Below, piece after piece: positions 54,075-63,528 of a DNA stretch of 64,000 bases (positions are counted from its first letter, which is position 1; every line of letters begins with the position of its first letter). Position numbers and translations under genes: made by a program. Origin of the DNA: Skeletonema tropicum (lineage: Eukaryota > Bacillariophyta > Thalassiosirophyceae > Thalassiosirales > Thalassiosiraceae); the NCBI GenBank assembly GCA_037178625.1, contig CM074134.1:930001-994000 (forward strand), in the 5' to 3' direction. Below the pieces are notes generated by a model. It was given only the letters and a program-made list of their open reading frames with translations, was not told where the DNA came from and made no database searches.

Positions 54075-55945
54075 AGCCCCATAAAATGTGCTAGAAGAGA
54101 GAAGAGATAAGCAGTGTATAGGCGCCTGCACGCCAGCTGAAAGAGAGGCGGTAACCGCAGGAAGTCAGGCATCATCGATTTTCGAGCGCCGACCCCATGC
54201 CTGCGAAAGGCAGGCGATGGGGTCGGCGGCAGATTCGTCTCACTACAATACTCTATGTTGCTATTGAAAGTTATAATTCTTTTCTTTCGCATTGCTAGCC
54301 GTTTCATTGCTTAAGCGGGCAGCGCATTGCTTTATTCTTTATTCGATCAATCGAATGATTGCTTTTGTAGTATGACTGTGCGACGCGAAACGATTGTAAC
54401 ATTCGTAACGATTCACCTTTTTAGGTAACAAAATGCAACAATGACGTAACACGCTAGATAAATTTAAAATTCATTCGAAGATTATTAATAAGCCGTTCGC
54501 GGACAACATGAATCGACAGGTCCGTTCACTAGTTCCCAGATTTTTTTTCAGGCGCTCGCGGGTCCCTCCCCGCACGCGCCGGTCTTTCGAATTCACAGGG
54601 GGGGGTTAGGCGATTCGAACTAGCAATGCGAAGAAAAGGAAAAGGATTTTAAAGCTTTTGATAGCAACATAGCCCAATCATGCCTGCGACTGCGAGAACA
54701 TAGACCAATCTGCCGCCAACCCCATCGCCTGCCTCTCGCAGGCATGGGGTCAGCGTTCGAAAATCAAATCAAAGATAACTGTGTGGCTTCCTGAGGCTGT
54801 CACTCATCTTTCAGCTTCAGCTGCGTGCACGCGTCTACATATATGTACTGCTTCATCTCTTTTCTATTACTCGCACACGGTGTCATCCTAGTTAGAATGC
54901 CACACCATCCCCCGAATTCATCGCAAATGCAGCCCAATATTCCGAAGTGGGGAGGGACCTTGGGGAGGGACCCACGAAGCGCTCAAATCGAAATCTATCT
55001 GTCGAATCGCATGTTATGGGTGAAATGGCGGGAAATCCTCATCCTTAAGTCGGAAACGAAAAAATTATTGCGGGAAGGAATTTTGTTAGGCGAAGTCATT
55101 GTTACATACATTTCCTTACCCAAAAAGTTCAAATTGTTACGAATGTTACAGAAATTCGTTTCGACAGCGATTCGTTTCATATCAATATCAATTCGATTGA
55201 TCGAATAAAGCAATGCTGCCTGCTTGAGCAATGAAATGGCTAGCAATGCGAAAGAAAAGGATTATATAACTTTTAATAGCAACAGACGAATCTGCCGCCG
55301 ACCCCATCGCCTGCCTCTCACAGGCATGGGGGGTCGGCGTTCGAAAATCAAATCAAAGATACCAGTCTAAAACTAGTCTGTCCCGTTATGTGAGAGTCTG
55401 TCCCGTTAAGATGAGATGAATATTTCCGGAATGGCCGTTCTGAGTGCCTACTCGGCCGATTTGGATGAAACCAAGCAAGAGCATGTCGGCCATGGTGGTG
55501 TAGTAGAGGTCTGCATTGTCAGTTAGGACCATAGAAGCATTTAAGGCACCATCGAGGACAGTGTCCCGTTGGGTGTTAAGCGGCATAAAGATGAGATGAA
55601 TTTTTAAAATAATTTCATGTCATCTTCATCTCATCTCGACCCCAACGGGACACAGCCCTCGATGGTCTCCCAAACCATGCGGCGGCCCCAACCAAGTATG
55701 CAGACCTCTACTACAACATCACAGCTAACTCCCTCTGTCTTGGTTCCACTCAAATCGACCAAGAAGTCGCTCAGAACAGCCATTCCGGAAATTCATCTCA
55801 TCTTAACGGGACAGACTCTCATATAACGGGACAGACTAGTTTTAGACTGGTACCTGAGATTGCCGCTCATCTTTAGCTTCAGCTGCGTGCGCCTAAGTAC
55901 TGCGTTATCTCTTCTCTTTTACTCGCACACAGTGCACCCTAGTAA
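54075..55945. repeat. Fold-back element with ~350-bp arms, interrupted by a MITE
   Basis: The left arm (about 54075-54435) recurs inverted at about 55108-55361 and, after the nested MITE, at 55853-55940. Landmarks include CGATCAATCGAAT, TTTCTTTCGCATTGCTAGCC and the hairpin GACCCCATGCCTGC…GCAGGCGATGGGGTC near 54190. A further copy in the right-arm orientation lies at about 54625-54895, so the element contains three related arms. Divergence between arms is moderate, with small indels. No protein is encoded; the open frame at 54825-55208 lies across these repeats and is probably not a gene. Confidence 0.82.
55362..55850. mobile_element. 489-bp palindromic MITE with TA target duplication
   Basis: The outer ~75 bp are nearly identical inverted repeats starting CCAGTCTAAAACTAGTCTGT at each end, with AGTCTGTCCCGTTA occurring twice in each arm. 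Complementarity continues inward with more differences (GTAGTAGAGGTCTGCAT, CACCATCGAGG, GTCCCGTTGGG) almost to the centre near 55608, so the whole element is one long palindrome. TA flanks both ends (55360-55361, 55851-55852). It lies inside the right arm of the fold-back element; the related copy near 54777 lacks it, giving an empty site. TA targets suggest mobilisation by a Tc1/mariner-type transposase. Confidence 0.9.
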
Positions 55946-55950
55946 TTTGT

Positions 55951-56286
55951 AGCAGCTCTTTCCGGTGCTATTCTTCTTCAGTCTGTTCCAACTACCGACT
56001 ACACTGACTACCGACTCTTTCTACAGTGTAGCTACAGATTTGCTTCCTCTTGCCTTTTCACCAGTATTGCACATCACTGCTGCTGTGAAGCCTTCCAGTC
56101 CGTGCGCCCATTGCTTTGTTGGTTCACGGGAACCGTTCCCTCCTTCCCACGCTGTAGTCCTCGGTTTATATTCCCTTGATTGGGTGCAAAAAATAAATTT
56201 GTATAGAAAAGTCCGTGGTTTTGGCGGGAGAATGTTCGGGCACGGACAGGAGTTCGCTCGGGAATCATACTTATGTACCTAACTCA
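55951..56286. other. Gene-free spacer
   Basis: No gene, RNA or complete repeat was recognised. CACGCTGTAGTCCTCGG near 56149 is a short match to the repeat at 60118. Confidence 0.4.
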
Positions 56287-56805
56287 AGCACGCTGTGTAG
56301 ATGTAGGCCTTGGAACAGAGATCAATTCGAAATTCGTCCCAAAATATTTTTTGCGCAAGGGTTTTAATTTTGGAGGGACGGCCGGATCTGTAACCTCTGT
56401 GATTTGGTCGCTTTTTTCAATAGCCACAGATTTCTGTCCGTGCACAGATGCCAAAACAAATTGCCTCTGTTGTCGATCCGTCGCAGCCCGCCAGCCCCTG
56501 CCTGACCCCCGAAGGGACAGGGACGCATTCCCATCAGTACTTGGGCGCATTGAGTGACATGATTGCTCTAATCGTCCGATATTGGTGCAATATCATTGCA
56601 AAATGATGTTTTGGCATCTGTGGCTATTGAAAAAAGCTATGACGGTCCAGAGGATAGAGATCCGTGATTTCTTTCCGTCAAACCATAGACGCGCCATTTA
56701 AATATTTTTTGCGACTCATGAACGATCTCTCAAAACCGAGGCCTACAGCGTGAACTCAAGCTTCCCTCCAAAAATAATGTGGCGCAAAAAATATGACTGG
56801 GTGAA
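56287..56805. repeat. Inverted-repeat element sharing sequence with 60118-60285
   Basis: The left part (56287-56460) has CACGCTGT, TCCCAAAATATTTTTTGCGC, TTTTGGAGGGACGG and TCAATAGCCACAGAT. Inverted pieces of the same follow: TGGCATCTGTGGCTATTGAAAAAAGC near 56610 and CTACAGCGTG…CCCTCCAAAA near 56740-56780. A third, direct copy lies at 60118-60285. It looks like a non-autonomous element; its target duplication was not identified. Confidence 0.7.
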
Positions 56806-57759
56806 AAAATCGAATGACCGTATCTACTTAATACTTCTACCGAGGACTAGATACAGGTGCCCTCTCTTACTTGGCATTGGTAGGTTTGCCGGTTCGCGCC
56901 TTCTTTGAAAAGCCCCCCGTGCGATCGACGAGTTGCAAGCAAAACGACTACTTATGCACTTAGCGCCAAATTTGGGATTTCTGTCCACGACGGACGGACG
57001 GACAGGAATTGCGTGCGAAATGACGGGTAAGCTCTGCTTCGCTCGACTTACCAACTATGGTAACTGTAAAAGCTCAAGCTCGACCGAAGCTTGGACACGG
57101 GTAACAAAGAGTTAACACTCGCGATAAATTTAAAATTCATGTGCAGTCAGGGTTGTGTACCCGAGGGAAAATCCGTCGGGTATGGGTGTCGGGCCCGCAC
57201 GGAGGCACCCAAGAAACCTGGCGTACCATACGTACATATTTGAGAATGTGGGTGTCGGGTATGGGTATCCCCGGAAAAGGTGACTCGGGTACGGGTTTCG
57301 GGTACCGGGTCTAGTAGCGACTACAATACTAATTCCTTCCAATTTTAGCGAAATTGTTGGGTACTTAGAGCAAATTTTGTTGACTCACTTCGCCAACGCT
57401 CGAAAGGAGGCTTTTTGGAGCTTTCCGAAATCGGGGCAGCTTCAACTCCTTCCAAAAACTAAATTTTTTGGCCTGAAACGGCCCCTAAATCGACCCCTAA
57501 ATCGACCCTTTTACACTCTAGATCGCCTAATAAAGTCCTATTGAGTAGGAGTACACAATTTACCTCAGTAGATCGGTACTAGAGATATACCGCCCTCTTG
57601 TACACCAGTATTAGAGAACCCTTTACAAACGTTAAGTTTACCTCAGTTTGACGTACTGTCGATTCTTATACGCAGCTGATGTCAGTTGCCCCAAGCGATA
57701 GCAGAGAGGATTTTATTAGAGGGTTATAATTATAAGAGGGCAATGGGAATGGGCAATAT
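56806..57759. other. Gene-free region upstream of the second GPCR copy
   Basis: No gene is supported. A G-rich stretch at 57165-57320 repeats GGGTATGGGTGTCGGG-like words. TTTACCTCAGTAGATCGGTA at about 57561 matches 40874, and a second TTTACCTCAGT follows at 57638, so part of the GPCR 5' flank is shared beyond the main duplication. Confidence 0.5.
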
Positions 57760-59612
57760 GAATACGGCATAGAAGGCATGCTGTTTGAGTATGTTGTGTC
57801 CTGCATCATTGTTGGCTCACAGATTACCCCAGAACCAGAAGTTGACACTTCCTAGACAGGAAAGTGACATCGTGTTATGTTGTATGCTTCGTTCGTTCTA
57901 GTTGCAATCTCATCCCGGTTCTTGCCGCAAGCTGAGGCAGCTGTGGCTTGCAATGCAACGCACAACCCCTGCGAAGATCTTCTCTGGAAGGGCTCGCAAT
58001 GTCGGGATGGGTTCTGCACAAACCCGTTCCGCGGAGGCTGCCTGCGAGCAATGCTTGGCAGCGACGAATACGGCGGTATGTACAGCAGTGAAGATGCCAG
58101 CACTGCGGAATCGGAAACTTTGCAAGCTCTCCGACGGCGTCTATTGAGCAGACCTCGGGTATGCAACTCGGAGGATGCGCCAGATGTATTGGCACAAGGT
58201 CTTTGTGTTGAAAGTGATAACGAATATACTGAAACTCGCATATATTCTCAAAATTGGGAATCTGCATTTGTAAATGCATGGATCATGCAGGTGATATACA
58301 GCGAGTTATTGGGAGTGCCATCAACTATTGAGACCGGAAAGGCAGATAAAAACCTCAACTTTTATGATGAAACTAACCGCATGGAATATGGTTCGTCATA
58401 TTCCGTATCTGCAATAAAAAACGCGCTGAAAGCTGAAGGGGGGGATTGTACGATATATAATAAGGGAGGCGATGATCAGGAGTATGCCCCTTGCGCTCAT
58501 TTAGTCATGGAGATATGGAATGATAGATATGATAATGTGGTGGAAAGCGGTGCTGGTGAGGCAACGAAGTTAGTGGGAATGGTAGGCATGCTAGGTTGGT
58601 ATATTACAAACTTCTCACTCAAGGAGGATCCGTCATTAGCAACTCACTTTGGCCTTAGTGGGGAAGCGAACCGACGCAAGCTAGCCGAAACATTCAAACG
58701 CCCAACAACCTGGCGAGACTACTGCACCCTGGTCTCAACAAATAACTGCACTGCAGATGACGACGTGGCAAAACGTGCTCCGGCTGCAGATGGTTCAGAA
58801 GACAATAGGTACTTTTCTCCGGGTTTGTACAAAGGACATTTCAGAGCAACTGAAAAGCCGAATAAACAGTCTGTCAATGATTCCAAGCCTTTAGCTCTCA
58901 TGATCTATTCATCCTTCTCTTTCTTGGCACTTCGGTTTGTGATGTACGTTGTTTCCGAAACTGCATCAGATGATTCACAGTCAATGAATGCTTCCCTTCA
59001 AAAGGCAAGAAGCTTATTTTGTAGCTTAGATAGCATTGCGAATATACTGATTTTCTTCAGTAGGTTCTTTGTGGCAAATAAGAATACAGGCAGTAGAGCA
59101 CGCCCTGGTAGCTTTAGTTCTTATGCTGAAAATGTTGCTCGCCGTGATTCTCAAACAGTTACTATGGGATCATTTACTATGTGGACACTGCCAAGCTTTC
59201 GTGGGAGCGAGATCTCAGTAATAGGAGGTCCATCGGCAGTAACATCGGCAGTAACATACGCAGAGGAGGAGAAGTTGGAAGAGATTGAAGATGTTGCAGA
59301 TGAAGACGGCAGCGACTCCAAGTCCAAGTCTACCATAAGATTCAGAATGGAGGGCAGATCGATTGACATGCCAAAATGGGCTGTGGAAGAGTTTGGTTCA
59401 GAAGTCAACATGGACGAAACAGAAACAGATGAATAGAAAACCTTATTCCTCTGTTAGAGGATGTTGCGTCTTTGTTCTCTCTCTCAGTTTTGTCGTGAGC
59501 ATGAGTGAATGAGTGTATGTGTGCTGTAAGTTTGGGGTGGGTTTGCACAGGACATTTCTTTGGTTGTTCCTATAGGTATAGTCTACATTTACATAGCAAT
59601 GAATTGCATAGG
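57760..59612 (+). repeat. Segmental duplication, copy B (pairs with 40917-44454)
   Basis: Collinear with copy A, except for a deletion of the interval corresponding to about 42018-43723. Divergence is uneven: about two substitutions over the first ~980 bp of coding sequence, against a dozen or so plus a 21-bp insertion in the last ~540 bp. Confidence 0.9.
57877..59436 (+). CDS. Internally deleted class C GPCR copy (in-frame fusion)
   Basis: 519 residues from ATG 57877 with an intact frame. The first ~326 residues match the signal peptide and N-terminal extracellular region of the 41038 gene. At HFRATEK the sequence jumps to PNKQSVNDSKPLA, i.e. into the last 13 bases of the parent's fourth intron (one changed base) and then its fifth exon. 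The product therefore lacks the rest of the ligand-binding region and helices 1-5, but keeps helices 6-7 (ALMIYSSFSFLALRFVMYV and IANILIFFSRFFV) and the tail. It has no intron. The tail has substitutions (NKNTGSR for KKSTGRR) and an added AVTYAEE segment. It cannot be a normal receptor. It may be a pseudogene that happens to stay open, or a decoy-type membrane protein. Confidence 0.75.
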   Translation: MLYASFVLVAISSRFLPQAEAAVACNATHNPCEDLLWKGSQCRDGFCTNPFRGGCLRAMLGSDEYGGMYSSEDASTAESETLQALRRRLLSRPRVCNSEDAPDVLAQGLCVESDNEYTETRIYSQNWESAFVNAWIMQVIYSELLGVPSTIETGKADKNLNFYDETNRMEYGSSYSVSAIKNALKAEGGDCTIYNKGGDDQEYAPCAHLVMEIWNDRYDNVVESGAGEATKLVGMVGMLGWYITNFSLKEDPSLATHFGLSGEANRRKLAETFKRPTTWRDYCTLVSTNNCTADDDVAKRAPAADGSEDNRYFSPGLYKGHFRATEKPNKQSVNDSKPLALMIYSSFSFLALRFVMYVVSETASDDSQSMNASLQKARSLFCSLDSIANILIFFSRFFVANKNTGSRARPGSFSSYAENVARRDSQTVTMGSFTMWTLPSFRGSEISVIGGPSAVTSAVTYAEEEKLEEIEDVADEDGSDSKSKSTIRFRMEGRSIDMPKWAVEEFGSEVNMDETETDE

Positions 59613-59732
59613 TGTTCTTGTACCACACTCACCAGGAGGGTTCTTCTTGTGAAAAAATTAGCATCGGCATCGTTGGATCCTTCTGCAGCTGCGCGATGTT
59701 GCCAAGCCAATAGATACGACAGACTAGATCTA

Positions 59733-59950
59733 GATGAAATTTCTCTGATCATCAATAAGATCGCTTGATAAATCTATGGCAGGGGGATCATGATGATTCC
59801 TGCAGCCCCCCTTTTGAGCTTGAGCTGCGACTCAGGCTGAGACACAAGACGATTGAGATTGAGATTGAGATAATTGTACTTAGCACACCCAGGCGACTGT
59901 TATTACTATGACGTTAACCGGTGTAGAGAGCCCTTCCTCAGACTTCCTCA
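59733..59950 (-). pseudogene. Fragment of the lumenal TPR gene 5' end
   Basis: GAAATTTCTCTGATCATCAATAAGATCG at its left matches 38335 onward, and GGCGACTGTTATTACTATGACGTTAACC at its right matches the start of the gene at 37436-38557. The segment between is diverged and rearranged. The parental start codon (CAT on the plus strand at 38555-38557) is CGG here, so translation cannot begin. It covers roughly the signal peptide through the twin-arginine region and some 5' flank. Confidence 0.8.
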
Positions 59951-60117
59951 AAGTACATAGTCAGTATTAGCATCGGGTTGGAAGTTGCAAGGACAGCTCT
60001 CTAGTATATAGCTGGGCAAGCAGTACTTGCCAGAGCGCCGGAAGCTGCCGAAAGCCCAAAGCTACTTACTTACTTAGCGCGGCGGGAAAGGTCCCAGGTC
60101 CCAGAAATATCTTTCCG

Positions 60118-60285
60118 GCACGCTGTAGTCCTCGGAACAGAGATCATTCGAATTTTATCCCAAAATATTTTTTTGCGCGAGGGTTTTAATTTTGGAGGGA
60201 CGGTCTGATCTCTGTAACCTCTGAGATTAGATGGCTTTTTTCAATAGCCACAGATGCCAAAACATCATTTTGCAAAGTGTCCACC
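60118..60285 (+). repeat. Dispersed repeat, second copy of the 56287 element end
   Basis: GCACGCTGTAGTCCTCGGAA, TCCCAAAATATTTTTTTGCG, TTTTGGAGGGACGGTCTG and TTTTTTCAATAGCCACAGAT follow in the same order as at 56287-56440. It ends with GCCAAAACATCATTTTGCAA, the reverse complement of a segment near 56595. It lies just upstream of the hypothetical gene at 60416. Confidence 0.78.
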
Positions 60286-60415
60286 CCCCTCGACGACAGA
60301 ATAGAGCAATGCGATGGTGTCAATGGCCGAATATCATTACTACTATCCGTAACTTCGCTGCGGCAACCCTCCTGGCAGCCTGGTGCTCTCTCATTTCATT
60401 CGATTGGCTCAAATA

Positions 60416-61176
60416 ATGGAGAAAGAGGACGCTATCGACAAGACACCGTCATTGGATGGGCCGTCTGGGGCCGTCGAATCGGCAGTCGGCGTAAACGATT
60501 TGGGCAATTCGACAGCAGACAAAAACAATAATACAGATGGTACAGTCGCTTCACCTTTATCGGCTGCTCCAAAAAAGCGACTCTTCAAAAGTAATAAGCG
60601 GCAGATGACAACAAGCCAATCATCATTTTCTCCACACAAAGGAAAGGCGAAGAAGAAGACGAAAGAAACTAAGCATTCCTTGCAGCATGGCCAGAAAGCT
60701 CCAGGGAGAAGGAATAGTGTCAAGTCGACAAAAGCCCTCAAAAATGTCACCAACGCCAAAGCAAATGAACGCCCCTCCTCACCGTCGGAGAGTCCAATGA
60801 AGGCCAAAAATCTGAACAATCTGGAATTTGAAAACTCTCCAATAAAGACACAGCCATCAAAGAAGAAAGGTGGATATAATATTACATCAAAGGTGATTTT
60901 ACAGAGACTCCGGCCAGATGATATATTTGGGGGGAGAGCGATTGCATTAGAGAATGTCTACGACGCTGATGATATTGCACAGCACGATGAACCTTTCTCC
61001 AAAGCAGCTAATAGCAAATTCGGTCATGACAAGATCTCCTTGTCGAAAGTGAAAGATGGATACTTGACAAATGACTTCTCTAATCTCAGTCGGCTTCTTC
61101 TTGAGGATGTGCTCATACAATGCAATGATGACAACGAGCCCACGTTATCCTTCCGAGTATTGATATCAACACCGCC
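60416..61176 (+). pseudogene. Hypothetical Lys/Ser-rich nuclear-like gene truncated by a retroelement
   Basis: From ATG 60416 (MEKEDAIDKTPSLDGPSGAV; the longer frame starts at a non-ATG codon) about 253 codons read until the element border at 61176. After that the frame continues only into repeat sequence and stops at 61255. Residues 60-170 are Lys/Ser-rich, with probable nuclear signals (APKKRLFKSNKRQ, KGKAKKKTKETK). The final part (VILQRLRPDDIFGGRAIALE, LSRLLLEDVLIQCNDDNEP) looks like the start of a folded domain that is cut off. No family is recognised. The missing 3' half was not found downstream within the window. Confidence 0.6.
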
Positions 61177-63528
61177 TGACACAGGAAATGATATTTCGTG
61201 TATTTACGGATTCTTACAGTTATGGTATGTTAGGGGTAACATACGGTCTATGTAGATAGAGATTGACTCGAGCATCCAACTTGAAGCTTATGGGAATACA
61301 GTCGATGATAGATCTATTGCTTTTGGTGGTGGACAGTGCATTGAGACTGAGGACGGTTACCGCATTCCTTTGGATATTCAAGATGGCCTTGCCTATCTCA
61401 ACATCCGTCCATTCACCAACGATGAACTCGAGCATTTGCCACAAGTTGTCATGACTGCTGACACGGCTTGGAGACCTACAGTTCACGACTCTGTCATCTC
61501 TGACGATCCTACTTGGTATGAGCGTCAACCTAACGAGCCTCTTCCCAACGCTGAGAACTTCAATGCTGTTGGCGAGTTTCTTCACCGCGATGCGAATGTC
61601 ACCGCATCCTCCCATCACTCCGATCCAGAACCTCCATTCCCCTTCTATGAAGCTCCATCTGCCTCTGATCTCATCTCCGTCGAGGAAGATATTATTCCCT
61701 CAGTCAACGTCAACGAACATTTTGGATTTCCATCTATGATTCCTGGACTCCTACGTGATGTCGAGAAATATGGGGAGCTTCTTACTGGGCAGGTGGTTGG
61801 TGTACATGAGACTCGTGCGCACGCTCGTGATTATGATGCTCTTCGTCCATTCTTCCTCAATGCACCCCGTGAGGTTGTTGTGCACACAATGCGGTCTACT
61901 ACCCAGTGGTATAATTCCATCCCGCAAGCTAGTCGTCTTTATGACATGCGCAAGGCTCATTTTCCTGCTTGCAACATCTTTCGCCGCCACGAGGCTGTCG
62001 GTACAGACACGGTCTTCTTTGATATTGAAGCATGGGGAGGGTATCGCTGCTGTCAATTCTATATAGGTCGACGTAGCTACTACATGTCTGCTCATGGGAT
62101 GCTTACGGATGGTCAATTTGCTGGGAGCCTTGAGGATGAAATTCGGTACCGTGGAGCAATGGATCTGCTCATCTCTGACAGGGCTAAGGCTGAAATTAGT
62201 GCAAGGGTCAGGGAACTTCTTCGTGCCTTCCAGATTAAAGACTGGCAGTCCGAACCGCATCATCAAAATCAAAATATTGCAGAGCGGTACGTCCAAGAAC
62301 TTAAGAAGTATTGCAATTGGGTCCTGAATACCTCCGGCGCTCCTCCAGAATCCATCTTTTTCATCATCAAGTATGCTATGTTCATCCACAATCGCACGGC
62401 GAGGGAAAACTTGGGTTGGAGGACTCCTCATGAAGCCTTGACTGGGCAAACGCCTGACATTAGCATGCTTCTTTGCTTTCGTTTCTGGCAGGTGGTGTAT
62501 ATCAAGAACTACAGAGACATGGGAACTGGTTTTCCTTCGGAATCTAACGAGATCCTTTGCCATTTCTTGGGATACTCTGAGACCGTTGGTCACAGTATGA
62601 CGTTCATGGTATACAACCCCGAGACCCATTCCATCCTTTATCGGTCGAGCATTCGAGCGGAGAACGAGAATGATATCAAGAAATCACCTATCCCACCTCA
62701 TGACAATCCAGATCAGCGAGATACTCATCAGCAATGGCATGATGCCTTCCCAACTATTGAGGAGTTTGTGCCTTCTCCCGAGGATGCAACTGAGCCAGCA
62801 ACAGTTCGTCCAGAAGTTCCAACAACTGCCACAAATCGTGATGGAACACCACTTCGTCGTAGTCCAAGAAGGCGAGTCCAGTCCACCGACAAGGAAGCAA
62901 CCTCTACTTCTTCCAATACTACTCCACGCAGCCGTAGCCGCAGCCGCAATCGCAAGAAGAGTGATGAAGATGGGGGAGCAACCGCTGGGAAACCCAATCA
63001 GAACCAACCATCAGCTAAGCCATCCAACTTGAACCAGCTGAAATCTGATGAACTTGTGGGGAGGACTGTCCTTTTGAAAACTCGCGACGATGGGCAACGT
63101 TTCAGAGCTGAAATAGTCGGTATTCTTGAGGATTTCGAGGGGCAACGAGATAGCAACCCTGAGCTGATCAAATTCAAATGCCGTGTTGGGGATGCAAAGT
63201 TTGATGAGATTGTTGATTACAACGATATGCTGGGACTCATTGAGGAGCAAGTACAGAATGAGGATGGTACTTGGAGATTTTGCGCATATCAATGGGGAGC
63301 ACAATCCATCCGATGTATTGAGCAAGCACTGGGGATATCAAGTCGTATGGCCACTATTGCGACCACTTTTATTTTGGAAAGGCGACACAATGGATATTAT
63401 CAGAGAAAAGAAAAAGAAAACTGTCGAATTGTAGGGGAGTGACACAGGAAATGATATTTCGTGTATTTACGGATTCTTACAGTTATGGTATGTTAGGGGT
63501 AACATACGGTCTATGTAGATAGAGATTG
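61177..63528 (+). mobile_element. Internally deleted Copia-like LTR retrotransposon
   Basis: An identical 89-bp direct repeat, TGACACAGGAAATGATATTT onward, stands at 61177-61265 and 63440-63528. The right copy is preceded by a purine-rich GTAGGGGAG tract, as expected for a polypurine tract next to a 3' LTR, and continues into unique sequence. The left copy breaks at 61266 straight into pol, so the rest of the 5' LTR, primer site, gag and protease are gone. Integrase remains, while reverse transcriptase and most of RNase H are missing. The 3' LTR probably extends past 63528, but its end could not be fixed. It could move only in trans, if at all. Confidence 0.8.
61256..63442 (+). pseudogene. 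Copia-like pol remnant: integrase present, reverse transcriptase deleted
   Basis: Open after TAG 61253-61255 to TGA 63440-63442, without an initiating ATG for the first part. It begins with a region typical of diatom Copia pol downstream of the protease (GLAYLNIRPFTNDELEHLPQ). Integrase follows, with the acidic triad in VFFDIEAWGGYRCC, LLISDRAKAEIS and QNQNIAERYVQELKK, then the HNRTARENLGWRTPHEALTG segment. A Ser/Arg/Lys-rich linker comes next. Near 63275 the integrase-linker frame meets an RNase H end read in another frame (HINGEHNPSDVLSKHWGY). The intervening reverse transcriptase is therefore deleted. No functional replication protein remains. Confidence 0.8.

Noticed and set aside
54825..55208. 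127-codon plus-strand frame
   Set aside because: It runs across the fold-back arms and its sequence is explained by the repeat; no coding character.
57130..57342. Minus-strand frame with PYPTP-like repeats
   Set aside because: It comes from the G-rich repeated GGGTATGGGTGTCGGG words, not from a gene.
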